From: UBA1351 sp965140555
GTDB lineage: Bacteria; Bacillota; Clostridia; Lachnospirales; Vallitaleaceae
DNA: 64,000 nt
Direction of reading: 5' to 3'
Assembly: GCA_965140555.1 (NCBI GenBank)
Contig: OZ223259.1
Coordinates: 1,488,001 to 1,552,000, forward strand
The notes under the pieces are model-generated. The model did not search any database and was not told where the DNA came from. It saw only the letters and a list, made by a program, of their open reading frames with translations. Within the stretch, counting starts at the first letter, position 1; each line of letters opens with the position of its first letter. Shown in pieces: positions 33,290-41,615 of the stretch. The position numbers were made by a program, and so were the translations under genes.

Positions 33290-34441
33290 TTATTTGTTCA
33301 TCGTTTCAATCCAGTCAGTAATTTCAGCGATGGCTATGCCGATATTACCAACCTGGCAATGGCTAGAAGCATGCTCTGCTTTAGTAAAGACTCTTCCTTT
33401 GATTGATGAAGCATTGGTAAGTGCACGCATCTGCCTTTCGTACATTCGGCTAGGAATTATATGGTCATCTTCGCCCACCATGATGATTACATCTTGACTA
33501 ATCTTCTTCGAAATATTTTTAGTTGTGTATTTTTTTAATTTTTTCATGAAATCGTATGTTGACCCCACTCCATGTACAAACAGACTATGCTCATGAATCC
33601 ATTTCATTTCAGGTTTTTTATTGATTTGCTTTTTTGCAATGTTGTTAATCAATTTCTTTGCTTTGAACATCAATAATAGATTCATGAAATAATAGCTTAC
33701 CATTCCATTTCTACCATAAATACATTCAAAAAAATCATAGACAACACCCCAAAGAATCACTTTGGATATTCGTTTTTCAAAGGCTGCAGCTCTTAATGCA
33801 AAGTAGCCACCAAGTGATATGCCCATCAATGTTACATCTGCTAGCTTGAACCAATCCAATATTGCGCTTACCGGTTTTTCCCATTCATGAGTCATTTTCA
33901 AATCGTATTTGTATAATGGTTGACCTTGACCAGGGCCTTCAAACATTATAACCCTATAGCCTTGTTCACAAAGTTTCTGAACATTGGTATAAAACTCTTC
34001 AATAAATGAGTCGCCCCCACCATGAAAAACAATTGTATCTTTATATAATATAGTTTTCGGCAAACATTCAAGCACAGCTAATGCCCCATCTTCATAGGGG
34101 ACTTCATGCCTTATAAATGCATCCTCATCAAATATTTCATAGAAAAAAGTACGAAAATCTTCATAAAGCTTTTTCTTCATATCGTGATCTGTCAAACAAA
34201 AAAATTCAGCCAATCGCAAGTAAAACAGTGCATCAATCATACGCGATTCATCATGCGCCAATTTATAGTAATCAAGGCAGACTGGTGTAACATCACTATA
34301 GTCATCTATTTTTCTTGCTAAATCCATTAACTCTATAACTGAGCAACCTGAGTTGGTTTGAACTCGGTTAAGTTGAAAATTTAATGCAATGTCATCGTGA
34401 AATTTATAATAGTACGGTTTAACATCAATATGTTTGGTCAT
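33290..34441 (-). CDS. alpha/beta hydrolase with N-terminal helical domain (383 aa)
   Basis: The nucleophile elbow is MGISLGGYFALRAA, the acid is in MVGEDDHIIPSRM and the His is in KAEHASSHCQVG, giving a complete triad. About 120 N-terminal residues form a helical extension, as in the FrsA/2,6-dihydroxypseudooxynicotine hydrolase group, which cleaves C-C or ester bonds. The start is either ATG 34441 or a GTG six codons earlier. It follows a second related hydrolase by about 30 bp, so the two may act on one substrate. Confidence 0.8.
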   Translation of the reverse strand: MTKHIDVKPYYYKFHDDIALNFQLNRVQTNSGCSVIELMDLARKIDDYSDVTPVCLDYYKLAHDESRMIDALFYLRLAEFFCLTDHDMKKKLYEDFRTFFYEIFDEDAFIRHEVPYEDGALAVLECLPKTILYKDTIVFHGGGDSFIEEFYTNVQKLCEQGYRVIMFEGPGQGQPLYKYDLKMTHEWEKPVSAILDWFKLADVTLMGISLGGYFALRAAAFEKRISKVILWGVVYDFFECIYGRNGMVSYYFMNLLLMFKAKKLINNIAKKQINKKPEMKWIHEHSLFVHGVGSTYDFMKKLKKYTTKNISKKISQDVIIMVGEDDHIIPSRMYERQMRALTNASSIKGRVFTKAEHASSHCQVGNIGIAIAEITDWIETMNK

Positions 34442-34471
34442 AAGTTTATATACCTCCACCTATTTTCATGT

Positions 34472-35632
34472 TTACATTGAACTTAGTTGTTCAAAGAACC
34501 AATCGAAAATCTTACCTGCCAGTCCATGTTGTAGATACTGGGAACAAAGATGATCCCCACCCGTGACTGGCAAAAACTCACTTTTTGAACCTAACGCCTC
34601 TGTTAACATTCTGATATCTTGTATGTCAACCAACCGGTCATCCGTACCATTGACCCACAAGTTAGGTACATCAATCCTTTTTAGAGACTTTAGGACATCT
34701 TTCTGTAAACGGCTCATCCATGCCTCACAATCCTTCAGATTACTTGTTCCAGAATACCTAAATGTCTTACGTTTTTGTGATACTAATGCATATTTCCATG
34801 CTTTCACAAAGGTATAAACAGAAGTACCTCCTAGTCCAGCCGAAGCTGCAATTCTTTTTTCAAAGCTGGCCGCGTAAGGTGATGTTAATCCACCTCCGCT
34901 GACACCAAAGATTCCTATCCCACTGTTTTTAATAACATCTTGTTCATATAAAAAATCAACAACTTTATGTATACAGGTCTTAAAATCCTCCTCAGTTTCC
35001 CATGTAATACCTGTGAATCTGGTTTCTCCATACCCTGGTGGATCCACGGACAAGGTGGCCATCCCTCTTTTAAGTGCATAGTTTTCAAAACTTACCATAT
35101 GCTCCTTACTACCTTCGTTACCTTGCAAAAATATAATTGCCGGGAATGGCCCATCACCTTCTGGTACTCGATACTGTGCTTTTATAGCGCCGTTTTTGTA
35201 TGGAAACTCAATTCTATTGATCTTTGGTGTTATTAATTTACAGAATTTCTCATATACAGGCATATATTTGTCATAGTTACGTCTGCTTTCATCCAGTTCA
35301 TCTGTAAAATATTCTAGCAAAAAGAAGTAGGTAACTGCATCAAAATAAGCTTGCTGGGCTTTTGGATAATCATTATCTGTGAAATACTTGTCACCTAATT
35401 GTATTTTCTTACTGCCAGCATCATCAAATACTTTTTTCATAGATCTACTTGGACTTATCTTTTTCAATGTTTCTTTAATTTCATCAATGTTACCACCATA
35501 AAACTCAAAGGTTCTTAATAGCATATCGAAAACTGGCGTATTGAAAATTTTTCCGGACTTCATTGCATTTTCTACTAACCAATCCTGAATGAACGCCGGC
35601 ATTCTTACAATAATTGCTTTTTTAAGTGACAT
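34472..35632 (-). CDS. alpha/beta hydrolase with N-terminal helical domain (386 aa)
   Basis: The nucleophile elbow is FGVSGGGLTSPYAA, the oxyanion region is VDPPGYGETRF, the acid is in NGTDDRLVDIQDI and the His is in TGGDHLCSQYL. The N-terminal 130 residues are helical and charged, as in FrsA-like or DHPON-hydrolase-like enzymes. A TTAAGGAGG ribosome site supports the start. It belongs to the operon between the ISF-like flavoprotein and the second hydrolase. The substrate is unknown, and a xenobiotic or secondary metabolite is plausible. Confidence 0.8.
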   Translation of the reverse strand: MSLKKAIIVRMPAFIQDWLVENAMKSGKIFNTPVFDMLLRTFEFYGGNIDEIKETLKKISPSRSMKKVFDDAGSKKIQLGDKYFTDNDYPKAQQAYFDAVTYFFLLEYFTDELDESRRNYDKYMPVYEKFCKLITPKINRIEFPYKNGAIKAQYRVPEGDGPFPAIIFLQGNEGSKEHMVSFENYALKRGMATLSVDPPGYGETRFTGITWETEEDFKTCIHKVVDFLYEQDVIKNSGIGIFGVSGGGLTSPYAASFEKRIAASAGLGGTSVYTFVKAWKYALVSQKRKTFRYSGTSNLKDCEAWMSRLQKDVLKSLKRIDVPNLWVNGTDDRLVDIQDIRMLTEALGSKSEFLPVTGGDHLCSQYLQHGLAGKIFDWFFEQLSSM

Positions 35633-35894
35633 ATTTCCTCCTTAATCATGTGACTTACTGATCGTTTGTCTTTTACTTTATTCATTTGTGACTAATGACC
35701 TGATTTCTGATTCTGTTAAATCCCTCTTCGTCAAACTATCCATATTTGCCTCTTAATGTATGCTAGATAAAGTTTTTGAATTCTATTGGAGTCCCTTTGG
35801 TGCTATTTAAATCGATTCATTTCTCAAAACAATATTAACCGTTTACTTGAACCTAAGGGAATTCAAGCAGAAAATAAATTACAAATAGGTTTGT

Positions 35895-36725
35895 TCAATT
35901 GTTTTGAACATAATCCCGCAAAGCTGTGTCTGCATTTTCCCCCAATAATTTCTTATAAACAATTTTCATTAAACCAAATGCAATCTTCGAAAATACGATA
36001 TATATAGGACTAACTCTTACTTTATAGTAATAATTCATATCCATCCAACCATTTTTCTTCCAAATACTATATCTATACGGCATTACCGTTGGGGATATTT
36101 CCAACTCAGTTTTATTAAACATGAAATACATATATTGTCTGAAACTAGGTTTTGGCAAAGGTTTATGCATTGATGCATCTAATAATTTACCTGCTGCTAC
36201 CTTAAGTCGACGTGTTTTTTTCAGTCTAGTTTTTTCATGCACTGTGAAAAAGGCATGACCTATTCCAATTATATCAATTACATTACATCCCCACCAGTAG
36301 GCAGAGTAATTCGCCATATACTTTGGTGCACCCATTACACCATCTCCACCAGAAGTAGACACTATGAGGACAGGTTTTCCAGTAAACTCAGGAATATGAT
36401 CTTGATACATGAAACGATCAATAAAATTCTTATACATGCCAGATACCATACCGCCATACCCTGGTGATGCAAATATTATGCCATCCGCTTCATGCATCTT
36501 GTTCAAAATCATCTTTTGATCATCTTTCAATGGACATTTATGTCCACCTTTTCTAAGACATGTAGAACATCCTAAGCATTGATCTAATTGCTTGTCTATT
36601 AAATATAGATACTCAAATATAACCTCACTGTCTAATCGTACCATCTCTTCTTCTATTATTTTTACCATACTCATTGTGTTGCCCTTTTTTCTTGGACTTC
36701 CTGACACCACTAAAATTTTATTCAT
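35895..36725 (-). CDS. iron-sulfur flavoprotein-like NAD(P)H oxidoreductase with C-terminal extension (276 aa)
   Basis: A flavodoxin-like domain opens with VVSGSPRKKGNTMSMV and contains FASPGYGGMVSGMYKNFIDR. The cysteine cluster CLGCSTCLRKGGHKC resembles the compact [4Fe-4S] motif of ISF proteins. Roughly 90 C-terminal residues beyond the flavodoxin fold are unusual and include aromatic and hydrophobic stretches that could touch the membrane. I chose the ATG at 36725 because it begins the family. It is probably the first gene of the operon driven from 36943-36977. Confidence 0.8.
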   Translation of the reverse strand: MNKILVVSGSPRKKGNTMSMVKIIEEEMVRLDSEVIFEYLYLIDKQLDQCLGCSTCLRKGGHKCPLKDDQKMILNKMHEADGIIFASPGYGGMVSGMYKNFIDRFMYQDHIPEFTGKPVLIVSTSGGDGVMGAPKYMANYSAYWWGCNVIDIIGIGHAFFTVHEKTRLKKTRRLKVAAGKLLDASMHKPLPKPSFRQYMYFMFNKTELEISPTVMPYRYSIWKKNGWMDMNYYYKVRVSPIYIVFSKIAFGLMKIVYKKLLGENADTALRDYVQNN

Positions 36726-36942
36726 TATGACCTCATACCTCTTTCCTTGTTTCTTTTGTTTCTTCAACTTTAAGAGCCTCTTGATTTGTAGTGGCAAATG
36801 CCGTATCCTCTATTTTCCCTAGTGTATTAATTCGACTTCTTTTCATTCATTTTACTTAGCACTTAATTCTTAAGTGTAATTATCACCTCGTTACCTTTAG
36901 TAATCAAATCAATGTTTTCTCTGTATCTACAAATCATTCGTT

Positions 36943-36977
36943 AGTCTAATTATATGCTTTGCAAAAGTACACTACAA
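36943..36977 (-). promoter_or_regulatory. promoter of the flavoprotein/hydrolase operon with TetR-like operator
   Basis: On the minus strand, TTGTAG (36972-36977) and TATAAT (36949-36954) are separated by 17 bp. The arms AGTCTAATT and AAGTACACT match the tetR promoter block at 32766-32796 with few changes. It fires toward the gene starting at 36725. Confidence 0.7.
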
Positions 36978-36991
36978 GCAAGGTTGGTGAA

Positions 36992-37011
36992 CGGTAGGCA
37001 AATCCCTACCG
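36992..37011. repeat. perfect inverted repeat CGGTAGG/CCTACCG
   Basis: A 7-bp perfect repeat with a 6-bp gap lies between the divergent promoters of the flavoprotein operon and the aldo/keto reductase. It survives partly at 32815-32830 near tetR. It is a second candidate regulator site. Confidence 0.5.
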
Positions 37012-37107
37012 ATGGCAGACTGGTCTTGAACAACATATCTAGCTGGTTTATTCTTAGGTTACCAAACGTTAGGTAGTTACTTAGACATTTTATGCAAGGA
37101 GGAAACA

Positions 37108-38112
37108 ATGATTAAAAAAGTAGAACTTGGGAACACCGGTAAAATGATCAGTCAATATGCTTTAGGTTGCATGTTAATGGGTACAGTTATTAACACCCAA
37201 GACTCATACAAGATTTTAGATGATTATATCTTAATCAAAGATGGTAATTTTATTGATACAGCTAATAATTATGCTTGGTGGATAGGCAATGGACAATACT
37301 CTGGAATAGAAAGCGAAACCCTTCTTGGACAATGGATTAAAGAACGGAATGTAAGAGATCAAATCATTCTAGCGACCAAAGTAGGTGCACGCCTAAAAGA
37401 TCACATGGCTATTAGAGATAAAAATGGCATACCTCGATGGGATGAGATTCCTGAGAATTTTGAAGGTGCCTCTCGGGAGGTTATTCTTAGTAACTTAAAG
37501 GATAGTTTGGCACGGTTACAAACTGATTATATTGACTTGTACTACATCCATGTGGACGATCGCCAAACACCACTGGAAGAAACATTAAGCACTATGAATA
37601 AATTAATTGAAGACGGTCAAATCAAATATTATGGTTATAGCAATATTCAAACATGGCGACTTGAGCAAGTTTATAATCTATGTGAACAAAATGATTGGCA
37701 TAAACCGGTAGCCATTCAGCAGGAATACTCTTATATCAATCCTGCCAAATATAAAGCTTATCCTTATGAGGTTCATTCAAAAGAGGAGTTTTTTGATTGG
37801 TTATCTGTCAAAGGTGACATTAGTTTAGTCGCCTATTCCCCTTTATTAAAAGGTATCTATGGTAATAGAAGCAAAGCCGAAGCCCTCCTAGAAAACCCTG
37901 AATATGACTCCCGTGTCACAAGAGATCGATTACAAAAAATCACCAAAGTTGCAAGTAAATACAAGATTTCTCCCAATGCTTTGGTCTTGGCTATCCTCGC
38001 AAACAGTAATGACAGAATTATTCCAATACTTGGTTTTTCAAAGATTGAACACTATATGGAAAATATAACGTGTTTGGCTATTGATATTGAATCCATTAAA
38101 TCAGACTTATAA
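37108..38112 (+). CDS. aldo/keto reductase (334 aa)
   Basis: A TIM-barrel aldo/keto reductase with the conserved Asp and Tyr in FIDTANNYAWW, the Lys in ILATKVG and the His in YYIHVDD. The late segment LVLAILANSNDRIIPILGFS is also typical. It reduces aldehydes or ketones with NAD(P)H, or acts on sugars. A strong AAGGAGG site precedes the ATG. It is divergent from the flavoprotein/hydrolase operon and may share its regulator. Its stop codon marks the left edge of the 664-bp duplicated segment. Confidence 0.9.
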   Translation: MIKKVELGNTGKMISQYALGCMLMGTVINTQDSYKILDDYILIKDGNFIDTANNYAWWIGNGQYSGIESETLLGQWIKERNVRDQIILATKVGARLKDHMAIRDKNGIPRWDEIPENFEGASREVILSNLKDSLARLQTDYIDLYYIHVDDRQTPLEETLSTMNKLIEDGQIKYYGYSNIQTWRLEQVYNLCEQNDWHKPVAIQQEYSYINPAKYKAYPYEVHSKEEFFDWLSVKGDISLVAYSPLLKGIYGNRSKAEALLENPEYDSRVTRDRLQKITKVASKYKISPNALVLAILANSNDRIIPILGFSKIEHYMENITCLAIDIESIKSDL

Positions 38113-38775
38113 ACAAAGTGGATGTTTTCTTTACTTAATATATATGCTATATATTTTTTAGTTTATGCCTACATAGCTTAAACCTTGCTTATTTTTTTCA
38201 TTAGCCAAGTCATATTTTCTCCTAAATTTCTCATATTTCTCATTCCTTCTTCATCAAGCGTAACATCACCTACATCTTTACCATAAACCATATTCCAATA
38301 CGTCGAACCAACTACAAGAACTTCTTTATTTAATAAAAAGTGATTTAATGTATCAACTGCGGTCATTCCTCCGCCTCGACGTACAGCTACAACAGAAGCT
38401 CCAACTTTATGCTTTAACATACCCGGATTAGTTGCCACAACCACACCTGCACGTTCAAGAAAAGCTTTCATCTTAGATGATATATCCGCAGAATATACCG
38501 GAGACCCAAGGATGATTCCATCTGCATTAACCATCTTAATAAAACATTCATTGAAAAAATCACCTTTTATTACGCATTGTTTTTTCTCTGTGCAGCCAAA
38601 ACAACCGATGCAACCTTTTATTGTTTTATCTGCTAACTCTATTAATTCTGTTTCAATTCCTTCATTTTCTAATTCCTTGAATACAGTTTTAATCAGTATC
38701 GATGTATTTCCATCTTTACGTGCACTACCATTAATTCCTATAACTTTCATATAAATCCTTCCATATAATTTTTAT
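38112..38775. repeat. direct repeat, copy A (flavoprotein gene and flanks)
   Basis: A 664-bp segment beginning AACAAAGTGGATG is repeated almost exactly at 41616-42279 (offset 3504). It carries flavoprotein copy 2. Confidence 0.85.
38178..38750 (-). CDS. iron-sulfur flavoprotein / FMN reductase family, copy 2 (190 aa)
   Basis: The FMN loops (GSARKDGNTS and GSPVYSADISSK) and the cluster motif CIGCFGCTEKKQC are intact. It differs from copy 3 at only two residues, and from copy 1 at ten. The ribosome site GGAAGG lies before the ATG. No MerR-type promoter like that of copy 1 is seen; similarity to copy 1 ends shortly upstream of the start codon. Expression may depend on other promoters. Confidence 0.85.
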   Translation of the reverse strand: MKVIGINGSARKDGNTSILIKTVFKELENEGIETELIELADKTIKGCIGCFGCTEKKQCVIKGDFFNECFIKMVNADGIILGSPVYSADISSKMKAFLERAGVVVATNPGMLKHKVGASVVAVRRGGGMTAVDTLNHFLLNKEVLVVGSTYWNMVYGKDVGDVTLDEEGMRNMRNLGENMTWLMKKISKV

Positions 38776-38780
38776 CTTGA

Positions 38781-39002
38781 ATTATTCATCCAGTTACCTT
38801 TAACGGCACTCTGCTCGGCATATTTACAGCATTTTTGATTACTTTTGCTTTTCACTTAAAAAGTGAAGCTGAAACAATAGAAAAAGAGTTCCAACTTTGT
38901 TGAAATGCCTATCTAAAACGAGCCGCCCAATATGAAGATGAATTCGGGAAGACTCAGAAAGTTCCCAAAATCAACGACTCCATCCAAAAGAATAATCTCT
39001 AA
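38781..39002 (+). pseudogene. unidentified gene fragment with internal stop
   Basis: One frame reads GTLLGIFTAFLITFAFHLKS, then an acidic stretch, a TGA at 38901, and continues in frame as RAAQYEDEFGKTQKVPKIND to a TAA. There is no start codon or ribosome site. It begins right at the edge of the duplicated segment and appears to be the tail of a membrane-associated protein of unknown family. Confidence 0.4.
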
Positions 39003-39346
39003 ACTATATCAATCTCACCTTTTATCATGGCTACCACATGTGCTAAAACATCATGAGGCACCGACTCGACTTGCTTAATCTTTCTAATAGTCTTATCAAT
39101 AGCCTTTATCTGCTCGCACATAATTATACCCTTAGTCTCCGTTCGTTCATCTAGGTGTATATGCAACGGAAAGTCACTTTCTCTACTCTTTATCGGCAAA
39201 ACCATTAGTAAATTAGTATGTCTATTATATGCTGAATTGCTTATCACCAAAACTGGCCTATATCCCTGCTGCTCATGTCCTAATGCAGAATCAAAATCAA
39301 ACTTTATTATATCGCCCTGTTTGACTGCCAAAGATACAAAGCTCAC
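38999..39346 (-). CDS. MazF/PemK-family toxin (115 aa)
   Basis: The fold signature is GDIIKFDFDSALGHEQQGYR followed by PVLVISNSAYN, and VLPIKSRESDFPLHI and CEQIKAID are conserved in MazF endoribonucleases, which cut mRNA. The start is probably the GTG at 39346. No antitoxin gene could be recognised upstream: the preceding 200 bp has only short frames and contains an intrinsic terminator (39403-39433). It may be an orphan or decayed toxin, or its antitoxin may be unusual. Confidence 0.8.
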   Translation of the reverse strand: MSFVSLAVKQGDIIKFDFDSALGHEQQGYRPVLVISNSAYNRHTNLLMVLPIKSRESDFPLHIHLDERTETKGIIMCEQIKAIDKTIRKIKQVESVPHDVLAHVVAMIKGEIDIV

Positions 39347-39658
39347 CTTTATGGATGATCTGTTGCCATGGTCTGATACTCTTCCTGAAAAATGTAAGAA
39401 TCAAAAAAAAAGTGATGGCTGCCTATCGGCAGCTTCATTTGGAATGGTACGCATGGTCTACCGTTTACCTCATAAATGCATCAGAACATGTTTAGTCAAC
39501 ATACTATCATCCTCTACGGAATTTGATTACATGCATACTTATAATTTACTTGACTAAAATAACCCTGCTGAAACTGATTTATGATAGATTAACTATTCAG
39601 GAACACAGTATTATAAAAGGAACGCCTTTCAATTTTTTTATCGCAGAGTATATTCTGT
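39347..39658. other. gap between the MazF and GNAT genes
   Basis: This holds the terminator at 39403-39433 and a weak 5-bp stem with a T run at about 39616-39639. A short minus-strand frame ends overlapping the mazF start (YQTMATDHP, then stop). It does not look like a MazE or ribbon-helix-helix antitoxin. Confidence 0.4.
39403..39433 (-). terminator. terminator between the GNAT gene and mazF
   Basis: The arms GCTGCC and GGCAGC with a GATA loop are followed, after six bases, by nine T residues on the minus strand. Confidence 0.65.
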
Positions 39659-40138
39659 TTAAATCAACTGTTGCATTAGAACCATAGCGCTACTAAATCC
39701 CATACTCTTGTAGAAGGCTATTGCTAAATCGCTATTTGCTAAGACATTAACATTGACCTCACAAATTCCTTCCATTCTGGCATATTCAATAACCTTCTTC
39801 ATCAACTTATTACCTAGCCCTTTTCCCCTAAATGCTTCACCAACATATAAATAGTTTATTGTTAAATATTCTCTTTTCTTAAACTCGCTATTTTTCATGT
39901 TTCTCCGTCTGTTAAACATTATGAAGCCAAGTACATCTGTATCGAATTCTGCTACATATGCAACACAAAGCTCTGAACTACAAAGTACATTCAATTCTTC
40001 AATTGTATAGTTATACTTGCAAAACAAGGAACTTGCTTTCTCATTAGAATCCTTATTCAAACTATTCATATATGTTACTATCTGCGGGTAATCATTTTCT
40101 TGAATTTGCCTAATTATAGTTCTATCAATATCAATCAT
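39659..40138 (-). CDS. GNAT-family N-acetyltransferase (159 aa)
   Basis: A GNAT fold with the acetyl-CoA loop VGEAFRGKGLGNKLMKKVIE and the C-terminal NVLANSDLAIAFYKSMGF typical of the family. The ATG at 40138 overlaps the TGA of a small acidic reading frame, so translation is probably coupled; the frame also opens 11 codons earlier. The acceptor substrate is unknown. GNAT toxins exist, but no ribbon-helix-helix antitoxin partner is visible. Confidence 0.8.
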   Translation of the reverse strand: MIDIDRTIIRQIQENDYPQIVTYMNSLNKDSNEKASSLFCKYNYTIEELNVLCSSELCVAYVAEFDTDVLGFIMFNRRRNMKNSEFKKREYLTINYLYVGEAFRGKGLGNKLMKKVIEYARMEGICEVNVNVLANSDLAIAFYKSMGFSSAMVLMQQLI

Positions 40139-40244
40139 CATCGTCATCGTCCTCACCATAAAAGTCATCATAATTTAACATGTCTATTATAACATTCTGT
40201 TCAACATTTACCTCATTAGATAAAAAAGCAATAAACTCATCCAT
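40131..40244 (-). CDS. small acidic protein coupled to GNAT (37 aa)
   Basis: A short frame beginning MDEFIAFLSNEVNVEQNVII and ending in GEDDDDDD, with AGGA about nine bases before the ATG. It overlaps the GNAT start by 8 bp. The overlap and the extreme acidic tail suggest a translated product. It could be a partner or mimic-type inhibitor of the acetyltransferase, but no family is recognised. Confidence 0.5.
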   Translation of the reverse strand: MDEFIAFLSNEVNVEQNVIIDMLNYDDFYGEDDDDDD

Positions 40245-40283
40245 ATGAATTTTCCTATAAGAGTAGATGTTGATAACTTTTGA

Positions 40284-40476
40284 TCAGATTTTTTTTACGA
40301 ACTCTACTCCACGTTTTTCTAGCAATACACTAAATATGGCATAAGCTTTATCGTGAGCTAACGCGCCATTCCAGTCCCATCTTTCATGGGCGTTTAATTC
40401 ATCAATTGTTCTAAGTAAGCTACAGGAACGACCTTGCTGTAATGCCATTAAGTATCTTTTACTATTACTAAAAACG
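40284..40476 (-). pseudogene. C-terminal fragment of an unknown gene cut by the IS256-like element
   Basis: The frame reads KRYLMALQQGRSCSLLRTID, ELNAHERWDWNGALAHDKAY and AIFSVLLEKRGVEFVKKI before a stop. It looks like genuine coding sequence but runs into the insertion sequence end at 40477, so its N-terminus is lost. The family is not recognised. It lies 39 bp upstream of the small acidic frame, so the three genes probably formed one operon before the insertion. Confidence 0.55.
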
Positions 40477-41615
40477 GAGAGTGTAACTATTTTTGTGTAA
40501 ACCCTCTAGTTCAATGAAAAAATCGTAGGGTTGTTGGGTTACACATTTGAATTAAATGTTATACCTATTTTTGCACATTAGAAATAGGCTGTCAACTGAT
40601 GTTGGCAGCCATTATTTTTAGTCTAGATCTGCCGTTGATATTCTATCTTCAAAATAAATGAAGAGCTGTTCCATGATTTTGGACCATTCTCGTGGCTTTC
40701 CCTTCCACTTTTCAGTGATATCTATCATGGCTAAATAAAGGGACTTAAACAGGGAATCATCCGTTGGGAAAATGGATTTTGTCTTTGTTACTTTTCGTAG
40801 TTGCCTGTTGAAATTTTCGATTGCGTTGGTGGTATATATCATTTTCCTAAGTTCTGGTGGATACTTAAAATAGGTGGATAATGAAGACCAATTGTTTCTC
40901 CATGAGCTGAGAGAACTAGAGTATTTCTTGCCCCATTTATCTTCTAACACATCTAATTGTTGTAAAGCAATATCTTCTGTAGGTGCTTGGTAGACAAGTT
41001 TCAAATCTTTCATATATGGCTTTATATCCTTATATGAAATAAACTTTGTGGAGTAACGAATCTGGTGTACAATACAGCGTTGCACCTCTGTTTGTGGGTA
41101 AACTGCATGAATGGCATCACCGAATCCACTGAGTCCATCCACAGATATGATGAAATATCTCTTGTAGTCATGCCTTTTGCATACATAGAAAGTACCTGGT
41201 CTTCGATGTTTGATACATCGCGTTGATGCTTCTTTACTACCTGTGGCTCAAACTCTCCGTTATGGTCTCTTGGAATATCAAGATCAATATTTCCCGATGA
41301 AGACCGAACAGTTTTCTTGCTAAAACCATTACGGCTGTTATCCGTTTCTTTGTCATGATAATCATATTTGCTGTACCCCAGTTCTTCCTCGAGTTCTCCT
41401 TCAAGCAGACCTTGAATCATATCTCCTAAAAGATCTTTTACAGTTTCATGAGCATCTTGAGCGGTCTTCGGTTGGTATTCTGCAATAAGTTGTTTGATTA
41501 ATGCTTCTCGTTTTGGTGATCTTTTTTTCTTGCCATAGAAAAATCCTCCTAGATTAAGTTAATTTTATCATTAATGTAGAAGGATTGGTATTTACACAAA
41601 ATTATTTACAGACTC
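40477..41615 (-). mobile_element. defective IS256-family element (1.14 kb)
   Basis: The ends are imperfect inverted repeats: GAGAGTGTAACTATTTTTGT at the left, and GAGTCTGTAAATAATTTTGT as the reverse complement of the right end. The transposase is broken by an internal deletion and a frameshift. No target duplication is present: the left flank is CTAAAAAC, and the right flank is AACAAAGTGG, which is also the start of the duplicated segment. One end was therefore probably created by recombination. Confidence 0.75.
40618..41536 (-). pseudogene. IS256-family mutator transposase, deleted and frameshifted
   Basis: The N-terminal part (REALIKQLIAEYQPKTAQDA) is out of frame with the ATG at 41536 because of a poly-A tract after MARKK. 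The frame then gives EGELEEELGYSKYDYHDKET and MYAKGMTTRDIS. It jumps directly to SVDGLSGFGDAIHAVYPQTE and the intact C-terminus (YTTNAIENFNRQLRKVTKTK). About 95 residues, including the first catalytic Asp, are deleted. It cannot encode a functional enzyme without frame correction and the missing core. Confidence 0.85.

Noticed and set aside
39404..39560. Short minus-strand frames before mazF as antitoxin
   Set aside because: They are interrupted by stops and a terminator and share no MazE or ribbon-helix-helix features.
40131..40170. GNAT start at 40171 (11 codons upstream)
   Set aside because: The extension overlaps the acidic small frame and has no ribosome site. The ATG overlapping the TGA is the better start.
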